Assembly (NCBI GenBank): GCA_027858635.1
Contig: JAQICG010000069.1
Location: 1-14,172, forward strand
Direction: 5' to 3'
DNA length: 14,172 nucleotides
DNA from: Gammaproteobacteria bacterium
GTDB taxonomy: Bacteria; Pseudomonadota; Gammaproteobacteria; SZUA-229
Below are positions 1 through 6,994 of the stretch, one piece after another (the first letter of the stretch is position 1; each line of letters opens with the position of its first letter). A model generated the notes under the pieces. The model ran no database searches. It was not told the origin of the DNA and was given only the letters and a program-made list of their open reading frames with translations. The position numbers were made by a program, and so were the translations under genes.

Positions 1-222
1 GCCGGCGACGCCCTGTCGAGCGAGAAATCGATCGCCGTTCAGTCCATCAGCTATCGCCGTAATACTCTGGACATTGAAGTCACCGCAGCCAACCTGCAGA
101 ATATCGAGCAGCTGAACAAGAAACTCAACAAGACTGAACTGAGCGCTGAAATCATCTCGTCGTCATCGGCGAAGAATCAGGTTAAAAGCAGCCTTCGCAT
201 CAAACGCGCGCAATCATCATGA
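1..222 (+). CDS. gspL: Type II secretion protein GspL, C-terminal fragment
   Basis: The reading frame is open from base 1 and stops at TGA 220-222, giving the last 73 residues of a protein that begins before the window. GspL is a bitopic inner-membrane protein of the type II secretion assembly platform. It ties the cytoplasmic ATPase GspE to GspM. The visible part would be the periplasmic ferredoxin-like domain, with alternating strands and a helix (positions 30-50, NLQNIEQLNKKL) and a basic tail. Identification rests mainly on context: the stop overlaps the start of a clear gspM by four bases (ATGA at 219-222), and gspN follows. The fragment alone would be too short for a firm call. Confidence 0.8.
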   Translation, partial: AGDALSSEKSIAVQSISYRRNTLDIEVTAANLQNIEQLNKKLNKTELSAEIISSSSAKNQVKSSLRIKRAQSS

Positions 223-722
223 AACAGCAATTCGACGCTTTAAACACCTGGTTCAGCAGTCTGCAGGGGCGTGATAAAAACCTGCTCCTGATCACCATAG
301 TCCTGCTTGTGAGCACTCTGTTTTACCTCATGGTGTGGGAACCGCTGCATCAGGGCCGTGAACAAGCGCAGCAGAAATTGAAATCTCAACAGGAGATTTA
401 TGCCTGGATGAAAACGGCTTCGATGGAAGTCAGCTCGCTGAAAGGGGCCGGCACCCGATCCACTTCCAGCACCCAGCCCATCGCGTTAATTCTGGAGAAC
501 AGCGCGAAAATCTCCGGACTGAAGCAGCATATCAACAAGATCGAATCCTCCGGAAGAAGTGGTGCCAATGCCCAGATCGATTCGGCCTCGTTTGACCAGA
601 TGCTGGTCTGGCTCAACACCCTGGAACAGCAGCACGGCGTCACTGTCACCACCGCCACCATAGAGCGCAATCAGCAGGCCGGTACTATTAGCGCTCGACT
701 CTCTTTTGAAAAACTGCCATGA
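219..722 (+). CDS. gspM: Type II secretion assembly platform protein GspM
   Basis: This 167-residue protein matches GspM in length and plan: a short cytoplasmic N-terminus ending in LQGRDKN, one transmembrane helix at about residues 22-40, a coiled segment, and a periplasmic ferredoxin-like domain (about 85-167). GspM binds GspL in the inner membrane and helps link the GspE ATPase to pseudopilus assembly. The start at 219 overlaps the gspL stop, and its stop TGA (720-722) overlaps the gspN start, so the three genes are translationally coupled and in one operon. Nothing looks damaged. Confidence 0.9.
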   Translation: MKQQFDALNTWFSSLQGRDKNLLLITIVLLVSTLFYLMVWEPLHQGREQAQQKLKSQQEIYAWMKTASMEVSSLKGAGTRSTSSTQPIALILENSAKISGLKQHINKIESSGRSGANAQIDSASFDQMLVWLNTLEQQHGVTVTTATIERNQQAGTISARLSFEKLP

Positions 723-1486
723 AAATAAGATACTACCTGATCACCGGCATCCTGGCGCTGGTGCTGTTTTTAACTGTCAACATCCCCGCCGCTTCGGTGG
801 TCTCTGCGCTTAACGCTCAACTCCCCCAGGTCAACATGCAAAATGTCAGCGGCACCTTATGGCAGGGCTCCGCGCAACAGGTTACTGTCCCCGGCCATGT
901 CTTCAGGAATGTAAACTGGTCGTTCTGCGCTACGCATCTGCTGATGGCCAGGGCCTGCGTAGAATTCGACGCCCTCTACAACAACAGCCCATTGAGCGGC
1001 CAGCTGAGCGTGGGCATGAGCCAGACACTGCACGGCAAAGACATCAGGGCCGAGATGAATGCACGCACGCTCGGCCAGCTGGCGGCGCTGCCGATGGGCG
1101 AAATCGCCGGTGATATTTCGCTTGATCTAGCCTCGTTCAGCTGGCAGTCTGGCGGCGTGCCGGTCCTCAACGGCATCGTCAAATGGAGCAACGCCAGTGT
1201 CACCATTGCCGAAATGGCACGACTGGGTGACATTACCATTACTCTGGCTGAATCGGAGGAGAACCCGATTAACGCGACCGTTTCCAATCAGGACGGCCAG
1301 CTGGCGATAGCGGGCCAGGCCTCGCTGGGCGCAAATACCGACTACCAGGTCGACCTAAATCTGACCCCGCAGAAAGGCGCCAGCAATAATCTGAAAAGCA
1401 GCCTGAGCCTGTTTGCCAAACCTCAGCCCAATGGTCAGTACATATTGAAAAACAGCGGCAACCTGAAGCAACTAGGCCTAATGTAA
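719..1486 (+). CDS. gspN: Type II secretion system protein GspN
   Basis: The product has 255 residues, the usual length for GspN, with one N-terminal hydrophobic helix at about residues 5-24 and a long beta-rich periplasmic part containing the family-like segment SGTLWQGSA (about 44-52). GspN is an accessory, non-universal component of type II secretion systems, with its bulk in the periplasm. It is the last gene of the gspL-M-N run, and the start overlaps the gspM stop by four bases. A cysteine pair (about C69 and C79) could form a disulfide. No clear terminator follows, and the next gene starts 29 bases later, so readthrough is possible. Confidence 0.88.
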   Translation: MKIRYYLITGILALVLFLTVNIPAASVVSALNAQLPQVNMQNVSGTLWQGSAQQVTVPGHVFRNVNWSFCATHLLMARACVEFDALYNNSPLSGQLSVGMSQTLHGKDIRAEMNARTLGQLAALPMGEIAGDISLDLASFSWQSGGVPVLNGIVKWSNASVTIAEMARLGDITITLAESEENPINATVSNQDGQLAIAGQASLGANTDYQVDLNLTPQKGASNNLKSSLSLFAKPQPNGQYILKNSGNLKQLGLM

Positions 1487-1515
1487 ACTCTGATCCGGCG
1501 TTAATGTGATTACCT

Positions 1516-1923
1516 ATGAAAGCAAAAAAAAGCACAAATAAAATAAAAATAACCACTGAAAACAAATGCAGCTTCTGCACCGGTTCGATTTGCTGTACCT
1601 ATGTTACCCACCATCTTGATGCGCCCAAATCAAAAAGTGATTTCCAGCAGCTGCTGTGGCAGGTTTCTCATGAGAATATCAGCATTTATAAAGATGATGA
1701 TGGCTGGACCCTGCTGATCAGCGGTAATTGTCAGCATCTGCAAGTCAATGGCGATTGCGGCATCTATGAGACGCGCCCGGAAATATGCCGTGAACACACC
1801 AATGATTACTGTGAATACGACGCGCCTTCAGAAGATGGTTTCGATCTCTATTTCAGAAACTACGAAGAGCTGCTGGCTTACTGCAGAAAACGTTACAAGA
1901 AGTGGGACGAGCAGTTTAAATAA
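1516..1923 (+). CDS. YkgJ-family cysteine-cluster (CxxCxxCC-like) protein
   Basis: A 135-residue soluble protein with nine cysteines. The N-terminal cluster is C18-x2-C21-x4-C26-C27. Later come C72, C81 and the diagnostic stretch CGIYETRPEIC (81-91) followed by C99. This layout matches the YkgJ / CxxCxxCC family (PF03692), predicted to bind zinc or an iron-sulfur cluster, with no assigned reaction. The first cluster spacing (2 then 4 residues) differs slightly from the textbook CxxCxxCC. The very basic Lys-rich start (residues 2-12) has an A-rich codon run. No strong ribosome-binding site precedes it. It lies between gspN and a convergent nucleotidase gene. Its role in either pathway is unknown. 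Confidence 0.75.
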   Translation: MKAKKSTNKIKITTENKCSFCTGSICCTYVTHHLDAPKSKSDFQQLLWQVSHENISIYKDDDGWTLLISGNCQHLQVNGDCGIYETRPEICREHTNDYCEYDAPSEDGFDLYFRNYEELLAYCRKRYKKWDEQFK

Positions 1924-1949
1924 TGATGCCGCCGTTCATGACGGCATCA
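1924..1949. terminator. Hairpin between convergent genes, possible two-way terminator
   Basis: TGATGCCG at 1924-1931 pairs with CGGCATCA at 1942-1949. An alternative fold uses TGATG/CATCA plus CCGT/ACGG. The hairpin begins just after the YkgJ-type stop codon (1921-1923) and contains the stop codon of the opposing nucleotidase (complement of 1936-1938). Position suggests a shared terminator, but no T-run follows on either strand. Confidence 0.4.
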
Positions 1950-2598
1950 CATCGTTATAGTGATGCACCGCTTGATAGTGCAGGGTTTCAACCTCATCGG
2001 CCTGACTGTCGGGCCGTAAAACAGCCAGTAAATATTTAATGCCGTAGTGCTCAGCGCTTTGCAGCACCTCCAGATTGTCATCGATCAACAGCGTCTGCAC
2101 CGGTTCAAAAGGCTCGATCTCGTGCAGGCGCTTCCAGAAGCCGTCATGCTCCTTGGCCATGCCAATATCATGCGAAATAATTATGCGGTCGAAATAGGTA
2201 TCCAGAGCCGTTATTTTCATTTTCAGTGACAGGCTGGCGGGGTGGGCATTGGTCACCAGCACAATGCGCTTGCCGACGTCTTTCACCGCCTGCAGGAATT
2301 CACGCACTTCCGGACGCACGGCGATTTTATGTGACATCTCGAACTTCATCTGCGCAATGTTCAGACCCAGTTCGCGCGTCCAGAAATAGACACAATACCA
2401 GTCCAGCTTGCCTCTGACATGCTTGAACCGCACCATCAGAAATTCATGCGCTTCCTCGTGGCTCAATTTATGCTTCTCGGAGTAACAGAGCGGGACATAC
2501 TTCAACCAGAAGTGGTTGTCGAAATGCAAATCCAGCAGCGTGCCATCAAGATCCAGAAAGACCGTGTTAATTTCTTTCCAGTCCAGATAATTCTTCAT
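1936..2598 (-). CDS. yrfG: HAD-family GMP/IMP 5'-nucleotidase, YrfG-like
   Basis: Read from the ATG at 2598-2596 the protein has 220 residues, close to E. coli YrfG (222). That start has a good upstream GAGG seven bases away and begins just before the first HAD motif, so an upstream extension to 2691 is unlikely. HAD motifs are complete: I, DLDGT (D16 nucleophile, D18); II, VTNAH (T116); III, K149; IV, LIDDN (D173, D174). The cap region (LHFDNHFW, DWYCVYFW) is also typical of YrfG. YrfG dephosphorylates IMP and GMP in purine turnover. It is divergent from cysQ, with 76 bases between the starts. In several gammaproteobacteria the two lie together with nudE, which is absent here. Confidence 0.88.
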   Translation of the reverse strand: MKNYLDWKEINTVFLDLDGTLLDLHFDNHFWLKYVPLCYSEKHKLSHEEAHEFLMVRFKHVRGKLDWYCVYFWTRELGLNIAQMKFEMSHKIAVRPEVREFLQAVKDVGKRIVLVTNAHPASLSLKMKITALDTYFDRIIISHDIGMAKEHDGFWKRLHEIEPFEPVQTLLIDDNLEVLQSAEHYGIKYLLAVLRPDSQADEVETLHYQAVHHYNDVMPS

Positions 2599-2674
2599 AA
2601 AAACCTCAAATACAGACAGAAAATCAGGGATATAGTAGTATCCGCTTTTCCAGTTTAACAAGTGAGTCATGCTT

Positions 2675-3493
2675 ATGTCAGAAATTCTCAATCTCGAACA
2701 GCTGTGCCGTCAATGCGTTACCATCGCCCGCGAAGCCGGTGAAAGAATTCTTGAAATCTATAACAGCGACTACAGCATTGAGGAAAAAGACGACAAATCG
2801 CCTCTCACCGATGCCGATCTGGCCGCGCACAACGCCATTGTTAAGGCGCTGTCGACACTGACTCCGGAGATTCCCGTGCTCTCCGAGGAATCAGCCAAAC
2901 TGCCCTTTGCCGAGCGTCGCCAGTGGCACACCTACTGGTTGGTGGACCCGCTCGACGGCACCAAGGAATTCATCAAGCGCAACGGCGAGTTCACCGTCAA
3001 CATCGCGCTCATCCACAATCACCAAAGTGTCATCGGCGTGATTCACGTGCCGGTCCTGAATATTGATTACTATGGCTGGCAGCAGGGCGGCTCATTCAAA
3101 ATCGAACAGGGCGGCGAGGCCAGAGCTATTCATGTGCAGACGCAGGCCCGGGACAAACCGGTCGTTGTCGGCAGCCGTTCGCACGCCTCTGAACAGTTCC
3201 TGGCCTATATGAAAAACCTGGGTGACGCCGAATTACTGAGTATGGGCAGTTCGCTCAAGTTCTGTCTGGTTGCGGAAGGTCGTGCCGACCATTACCCCAG
3301 GAAGGGACTGACCTCGGAATGGGACACTGCGGCTGCTCAATGCATTGTCGAACAAGCGGGTGGCCGGGTCACCAAACTGGATATGACGGAACTGAACTAC
3401 AACACCAAAGACAGTCTTCTCAACCCCTTCTTCTTTGTATTTGGCGATGCCGGCAGAGACTGGTCAGCCTATCTTGAGCCGGACGCGGATTAG
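2675..3493 (+). CDS. cysQ: 3'(2'),5'-bisphosphate nucleotidase CysQ
   Basis: CysQ hydrolyses 3'-phosphoadenosine 5'-phosphate (PAP) to AMP, protecting sulfate assimilation and RNA turnover from PAP build-up. From the ATG at 2675 it has 272 residues. This start is preferred over ATG 2669 because AAGTGAG (2660-2666) lies eight bases before it but only two before 2669. Inositol-monophosphatase superfamily metal-binding motifs are intact: LTDAD (44-48), EES (71-73), WLVDPLDGTKEF (D91, D94, T96) and EWDTAAAQ (W216, D217). The length is slightly above the E. coli protein (246). It stands alone with a strong hairpin downstream. A CysQ next to a gsp/eps cluster is a known gammaproteobacterial arrangement. 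Confidence 0.93.
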   Translation: MSEILNLEQLCRQCVTIAREAGERILEIYNSDYSIEEKDDKSPLTDADLAAHNAIVKALSTLTPEIPVLSEESAKLPFAERRQWHTYWLVDPLDGTKEFIKRNGEFTVNIALIHNHQSVIGVIHVPVLNIDYYGWQQGGSFKIEQGGEARAIHVQTQARDKPVVVGSRSHASEQFLAYMKNLGDAELLSMGSSLKFCLVAEGRADHYPRKGLTSEWDTAAAQCIVEQAGGRVTKLDMTELNYNTKDSLLNPFFFVFGDAGRDWSAYLEPDAD

Positions 3494-3513
3494 AAAGAGC
3501 CGACACAATCCTT

Positions 3514-3552
3514 TTAAATAGCAGCGCAAATAATCATGCCGCTGCTATTTAA
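3514..3552. terminator. 13-bp perfect hairpin downstream of cysQ
   Basis: TTAAATAGCAGCG (3514-3526) is the exact reverse complement of CGCTGCTATTTAA (3540-3552), with a 13-base loop. It lies 20 bases after the cysQ stop. The 3' side of the stem ends in T-rich bases but no long T-run follows. It most likely ends the cysQ transcript and could also act on the other strand. Confidence 0.55.
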
Positions 3553-3620
3553 TATTAGAGAAGGATCACCGCAGAATTTTTTGTCTCTATCGCAACAGCA
3601 ACTCTGAATAAAATCCATGC

Positions 3621-3649
3621 TTTACAGCACTGCCTGTTCTGATTAAATT
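3621..3649 (+). promoter_or_regulatory. Candidate sigma-70 promoter of the hydrolase-galE pair
   Basis: TTTACA (3621-3626) and TAAATT (3644-3649) are separated by 17 bases, matching -35 and -10 boxes at five and four of six positions. Transcription would start near 3656, about 28 bases before the chosen start at 3684. AAGGA at 3663-3667 is the only ribosome-binding-like sequence, but its spacing is long at 16 bases. Confidence 0.35.
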
Positions 3650-3683
3650 GCTGATTCGAAATAAGGATTTATACTTACACATA

Positions 3684-4565
3684 ATGATTATCACCTTTTA
3701 TGGAGTTCGAGGCTCCGCACCAACACCCGGCCCCACCACGATCAAGTATGGCGGCAACACCTCCTGCGTACATCTGGCAATGGATAACGGCGCGGATGTG
3801 ATTCTGGATGCGGGCACCGGCATGAAGCAACTGGGCCGCAGCCTACTCGGCAAATCAACGCCCATCAACATCGTTCTTTCGCACGTGCACTGGGATCATA
3901 TTCAGGGCTATCCCTTCTTCGCGCCCATCTTTCAGGCCGAACGCGAGATCGATGTTTTCACCAGTGCCGACTCACCCGATCATTTACCCGGCACCCTGCT
4001 CAGTCAGATGAATGGCATCAACTTCCCGATCACCCTTGAAGAGCTGCCTTCGCGCAACAACTGCATCTTCGACAATGTAGAAACTCTGTTAAAAGATAGA
4101 AGTATTCACGTCATAAGAAAAGCGCTTAACCATCCCGGCGGGGGCAGCGCATTCCGCTTTGAAGAAGAGGGCATGAGCTGCGCCTACGTCACCGACAATG
4201 AACTTGAACCGCCTTATAAAGTTCACACCAGCTATGATGAGTGGGTCGACTTTCTACACGGCGTTGATGTGCTGATTCATGATGCGCAGTACACCGAAGA
4301 TGACATGCCACACAAGCACGGCTGGGGACATTCATTAATTTCACAGGTCAGGCAGCTGGCGATGGATGCCGAAGTGGGCACGCTGGTGATGTTTCATCAC
4401 GACCCGGATCGCAATGATACCGAGCTGGATGAAATTCAGATTGAAAACCACGCCTATTTCAAACATCATCGCAAGCCCATAAAATGCATCTGCGCCGCCG
4501 AAGGCATGCAGATAAAACTGTCGCGGCCCATTATCGGCAGCGACACCCTCGTCAAAATTCTATAA
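3684..4565 (+). CDS. Metallo-beta-lactamase-fold hydrolase
   Basis: A 293-residue soluble MBL-fold protein. The frame is open to a TTG at 3648, but the family start is the ATG at 3684 (MIITFYGVRGS), which places the usual first beta strand at the N-terminus. The zinc-site motif is HVHWDH (H67, H69, D71, H72), with further ligands likely at H150 (LNHPGGG), D171 (YVTDN) and H216 (GWGHS). The opening GVRGS-x-PTPG and the YGGNTSC segment place it in a subgroup related to cyclic-phosphate and cyclic-nucleotide phosphodiesterases, often found beside signalling genes. Its substrate cannot be told from sequence. It ends 15 bases before galE and is probably co-transcribed. Confidence 0.8.
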   Translation: MIITFYGVRGSAPTPGPTTIKYGGNTSCVHLAMDNGADVILDAGTGMKQLGRSLLGKSTPINIVLSHVHWDHIQGYPFFAPIFQAEREIDVFTSADSPDHLPGTLLSQMNGINFPITLEELPSRNNCIFDNVETLLKDRSIHVIRKALNHPGGGSAFRFEEEGMSCAYVTDNELEPPYKVHTSYDEWVDFLHGVDVLIHDAQYTEDDMPHKHGWGHSLISQVRQLAMDAEVGTLVMFHHDPDRNDTELDEIQIENHAYFKHHRKPIKCICAAEGMQIKLSRPIIGSDTLVKIL

Positions 4566-4580
4566 CGGTCAATAAATATT

Positions 4581-5558
4581 ATGAAAATTCTTGTCGTCGG
4601 TGGTGCCGGTTATATCGGTTCGCACATGGTTAAAAAACTTGCCCTGACCGGACACGAAGTTGTCACCCTGGATAACTTGAGTCGTGGTTATGAAGATGCG
4701 GTGAAATATGGCGAATTTGTCCACGGCAATCTGGGTGATAAGAATCTGCTGAATACCCTGTTCAGTAAACACCGATTTGATGCCGTGATGCATTTTGCCG
4801 CTTTCATAGAAGTGGGCGAATCGGTGACCGAGCCCGGCATGTATTACCACAACAATGTCTGCAACACTCAAGTGCTGCTCGATGCCATGGTGAGCCATGA
4901 CATCGAGCACTTCGTCTTCTCTTCTACCGCGGCCATCTTTGGCGAGCCGCAGTACACGCCGATTGACGAAGCCCATCCGAAAAATCCCATCAATCCCTAC
5001 GGTCGCAGCAAGTTGATGGTAGAGCAGATGCTGGAAGATTACGACCGCGCCTACGGCCTGAAATCCACCTGTCTGCGCTACTTCAATGCCGCCGGTGCCG
5101 ACCCGGAAGGGGAACTCGGTGAGCGCCACAACCCCGAATCACACCTCATCCCGTTGATTCTGCAGGCCGCTTCCGGCCGACGCGAGGCCATCAGTATTTT
5201 TGGCCGGGATTACCCCACTGACGATGGCACCTGTGTTCGCGATTATGTCCACATCAACGATCTCTGCGACGCCCATTCACTGGCGCTGGAGAAAATGCAG
5301 AAATCCGGAGACAGCGCTCGCTATAATTTAGGTAACGGCAAGGGTTTTTCGGTACAGCAGGTAATCGACGCGGTTAAGCGTATCGCCGATAATGAGTTTA
5401 AAGTAATCCACGCCGAAAGACGCGCGGGCGATCCCGCAGTTCTGGTTGCCGATTCAGCGCTGGCCAAACAGGCGCTGGGCTGGACACCCCGATTCGAACA
5501 ACTGGAAACCATTATTGAAACCGCATGGCAGTGGGAAATCACATTTTTTTCCCGCTAA
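4581..5558 (+). CDS. galE: UDP-glucose 4-epimerase GalE
   Basis: GalE interconverts UDP-glucose and UDP-galactose with bound NAD, supplying galactose for lipopolysaccharide or exopolysaccharide. The 325-residue protein is near the usual 325-340. Extended SDR features are complete: GGAGYIGSH (7-15) for NAD, D31 after the second strand, catalytic S/T in SSTAAIFG (114-121), and YxxxK as Y140-GRS-K144. The substrate-side segment RYFNAAGADP and the CVRDYVHINDL motif are typical of GalE. No good ribosome-binding site precedes the ATG, so translation may depend on coupling to the hydrolase gene 15 bases upstream. No other sugar genes are in view. Confidence 0.92.
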   Translation: MKILVVGGAGYIGSHMVKKLALTGHEVVTLDNLSRGYEDAVKYGEFVHGNLGDKNLLNTLFSKHRFDAVMHFAAFIEVGESVTEPGMYYHNNVCNTQVLLDAMVSHDIEHFVFSSTAAIFGEPQYTPIDEAHPKNPINPYGRSKLMVEQMLEDYDRAYGLKSTCLRYFNAAGADPEGELGERHNPESHLIPLILQAASGRREAISIFGRDYPTDDGTCVRDYVHINDLCDAHSLALEKMQKSGDSARYNLGNGKGFSVQQVIDAVKRIADNEFKVIHAERRAGDPAVLVADSALAKQALGWTPRFEQLETIIETAWQWEITFFSR

Positions 5559-5677
5559 ATTTCATACACTTACTGAGCTCAAGCTCCGCTCAACCAGCCC
5601 TTAATTACCCCCTAAGCGCAACCATTATTCTTTAAATAGTTACCTCTCTCGCTCCTGCATCTAATTCTCATGAGTTC

Positions 5678-5693
5678 AAACCCTGACAACTCC
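5678..5693 (-). repeat. Extra inverted-repeat end, possible remnant of an adjacent element copy
   Basis: AAACCCTGACAACTCC here is nearly the reverse complement of GGAGTCTGTCGGGTTT at 5711-5726, differing by two single-base gaps. It has the same orientation as the right end of the neighbouring element (near 5857-5873). It may therefore be the right end of a second, decayed copy placed head to tail, or one arm of a hairpin with 5711-5726. Confidence 0.45.
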
Positions 5694-5704
5694 ATGATTT
5701 TATG

Positions 5705-5879
5705 AGTTTAGGAGTCTGTCGGGTTTAGGGGGGATTGAAGCGAGGGAGTGGGAGAGTGAGCATAAATTTTCCCACTTTTGAGGCGCATAGTTATTCTACG
5801 CAACGAAAAATCGGGGAGATTTGGGCCGCTCCCCCGCTTCCGCAGCCAATTCATCCTAAATCCGACAGCATCCTAGGTG
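5705..5879. mobile_element. Miniature inverted-repeat element, about 170 bp
   Basis: The left end TAGGAGTCTGTCGGGTTTAGG (5709-5729) matches the reverse complement of the right end CCTAAATCCGACAGCATCCTA (5855-5875) at about 18 of 21 positions, and weaker matching continues inward into GGATTG/CAATTC. Between the ends are two hairpins: AGTGGGA/TCCCACT (5747-5753 with 5770-5776) and GGGGAG/CTCCCC (5813-5818 with 5829-5834). No transposase is encoded, which fits a MITE moved by a transposase acting elsewhere. Exact borders and a target duplication are unclear, so the outer limits are approximate. Confidence 0.6.
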
Positions 5880-5936
5880 AGCATCTGCTCACTCAAGTCA
5901 CTCGATTTATCTCAGTGATACATTTTGCTTTTGCCA

Positions 5937-5977
5937 TTTTTAATGGCTGGAAAACGACTGTCAGCCTTCATTAAAAA
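5937..5977. terminator. AT-rich hairpin, possible terminator
   Basis: TTTTTAATG (5937-5945) pairs with CATTAAAAA (5969-5977), and inside it GGCTG (5945-5949) pairs with CAGCC (5962-5966). The A and T tracts on either side of the GC core look like a two-way intrinsic terminator. It is nearly 380 bases past galE and before the regulator gene, so which transcript it ends is uncertain. Confidence 0.35.
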
Positions 5978-6083
5978 ACTCCATTATTTTTGCAGTTATA
6001 AAACTGCTTTAAAAATAGGCTCACTATTTTTTCATTTTTAGCATGAAATTTTTTAAATCTTCAGCTTTGTTACAAAAGTTTAC

Positions 6084-6100
6084 ATCAGCGAGGCTCTGAT
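6084..6100. promoter_or_regulatory. Inverted repeat ATCAG-N7-CTGAT upstream of the regulator
   Basis: A five-base perfect inverted repeat about 70 bases before the FNR-like start. Its geometry is not the FNR box (TTGAT-N4-ATCAA). It could be an operator for autoregulation, but a repeat this short in AT-rich DNA can occur by chance. Confidence 0.2.
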
Positions 6101-6160
6101 AATGCAATATAACTAACGTCGATTAACCAAAAATTTCCTGCTATTAAATACAATATAATT

Positions 6161-6916
6161 ATGCAAAACAGACAAATTCCTGCCCTTAAAGAGTCACATA
6201 ACCCCCTTTCTATTAACTCAGAGTGGATTGGACGCGAATATTGCGAAAACTGTCATTTTTGCAAGTTGTTTTCTGCGGAACCTTTAGGTTCCGATGATGC
6301 CAACTCACCACAACCGGTAGACCATTTTCTATTCCCCTCCGGCTCGGTAATTTACAACAACAACACGCATCGAAAATTTATTTACACCATAAGACATGGC
6401 ATGGTTAAACTGACCAATAATGCCCACAACGGCGGAAGTAGAATTGTACGTTTACTGGGTCCCGGTGATTCCATTGGTCTAGAGTTACTGGTTGGCAATA
6501 ACAGCTACCACCACACGGCTGTTGCCGTTGATAATGTTGATGTCTGTCGAATTCCTGTTTCATTCATCAAAAAAACCATAGCCGAACGACCCTCACTTCA
6601 TAATCAGATTAGCCACCAGTTGCAGAATCAGCTTGATCTTGCCGATCAATGGATTGTCGCATTGGGAACCGGCACGGCAAGACAGCGGGTTGCTCATTTA
6701 CTGCTATTACTGGATGGATTTTTTGCTGATGGAAATGGCGCGTTCACCTTAATCAACCGCGAAGACATGGCTGCGGTTATCGGCACGACGGTGGAGACTG
6801 TCAGCCGCATGATTGCTGAGTTCAAGCGCCAGAATATTCTTTGCAAGTACAAATCAAAAAACAGCCTTTATACCTGTAATACGTCTATGCTAAACACGAT
6901 CACGCTTAACGCCTAA
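6161..6916 (+). CDS. CRP/FNR-family transcription regulator with FNR-like cysteines
   Basis: A 251-residue regulator: an N-terminal extension with C28-x2-C31-x2-C34, a cyclic-nucleotide-binding-type beta roll (about 53-135), a long dimer helix (about 140-168) and a C-terminal winged helix (about 172-245). C129, in VDVCRIP, falls where E. coli FNR has its fourth cluster ligand C122 (MVCEIP). The N-terminal spacing (2,2) differs from FNR (2,5). An oxygen- or NO-sensitive iron-sulfur cluster is therefore plausible but not proven. The recognition helix TVETVSRMI keeps the E-x2-S-R pattern that in FNR reads TTGAT half sites. The start has no ribosome-binding site and lies in AT-rich DNA. The neighbours (cytochrome, hemerythrin, oxidase-like protein) fit FNR/DNR-type control. 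Confidence 0.85.
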   Translation: MQNRQIPALKESHNPLSINSEWIGREYCENCHFCKLFSAEPLGSDDANSPQPVDHFLFPSGSVIYNNNTHRKFIYTIRHGMVKLTNNAHNGGSRIVRLLGPGDSIGLELLVGNNSYHHTAVAVDNVDVCRIPVSFIKKTIAERPSLHNQISHQLQNQLDLADQWIVALGTGTARQRVAHLLLLLDGFFADGNGAFTLINREDMAAVIGTTVETVSRMIAEFKRQNILCKYKSKNSLYTCNTSMLNTITLNA

Positions 6917-6994
6917 TTTTATGAGAAAAACCTGCCAGCTATGCGCAATCGATCCCATAATATAGCGACTGAGCACTCGGTGAACTGCATGACT

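Larger units (their letters stand above)
5559..6160. other. 600-base gene-free region between galE and the FNR-like gene
   Basis: No convincing gene is present. The only open frame of note (TTG at 5735 to 5974) runs through the inverted-repeat element and out past its right end, has no ribosome-binding site and resembles nothing known. The region holds a transposon-like inverted repeat pair (5705-5879) with a third end at 5678-5693, a GTGAGC/GCTCAC hairpin (5877-5892), an AT-rich hairpin (5937-5977), a second one (GCAGTT/AACTGC, 5992-6007), and then about 150 AT-rich bases that must carry the control region of the regulator gene at 6161. Confidence 0.6.

Noticed and set aside
4569..5129. 186-codon open frame on the minus strand
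   Set aside because: It lies wholly opposite galE, whose motifs are complete, so it is a shadow frame.
5735..5974. 79-codon open frame from a TTG within the galE-regulator gap
   Set aside because: It runs from inside the inverted-repeat element out across its right end, has no ribosome-binding site, and its product looks like random translation.
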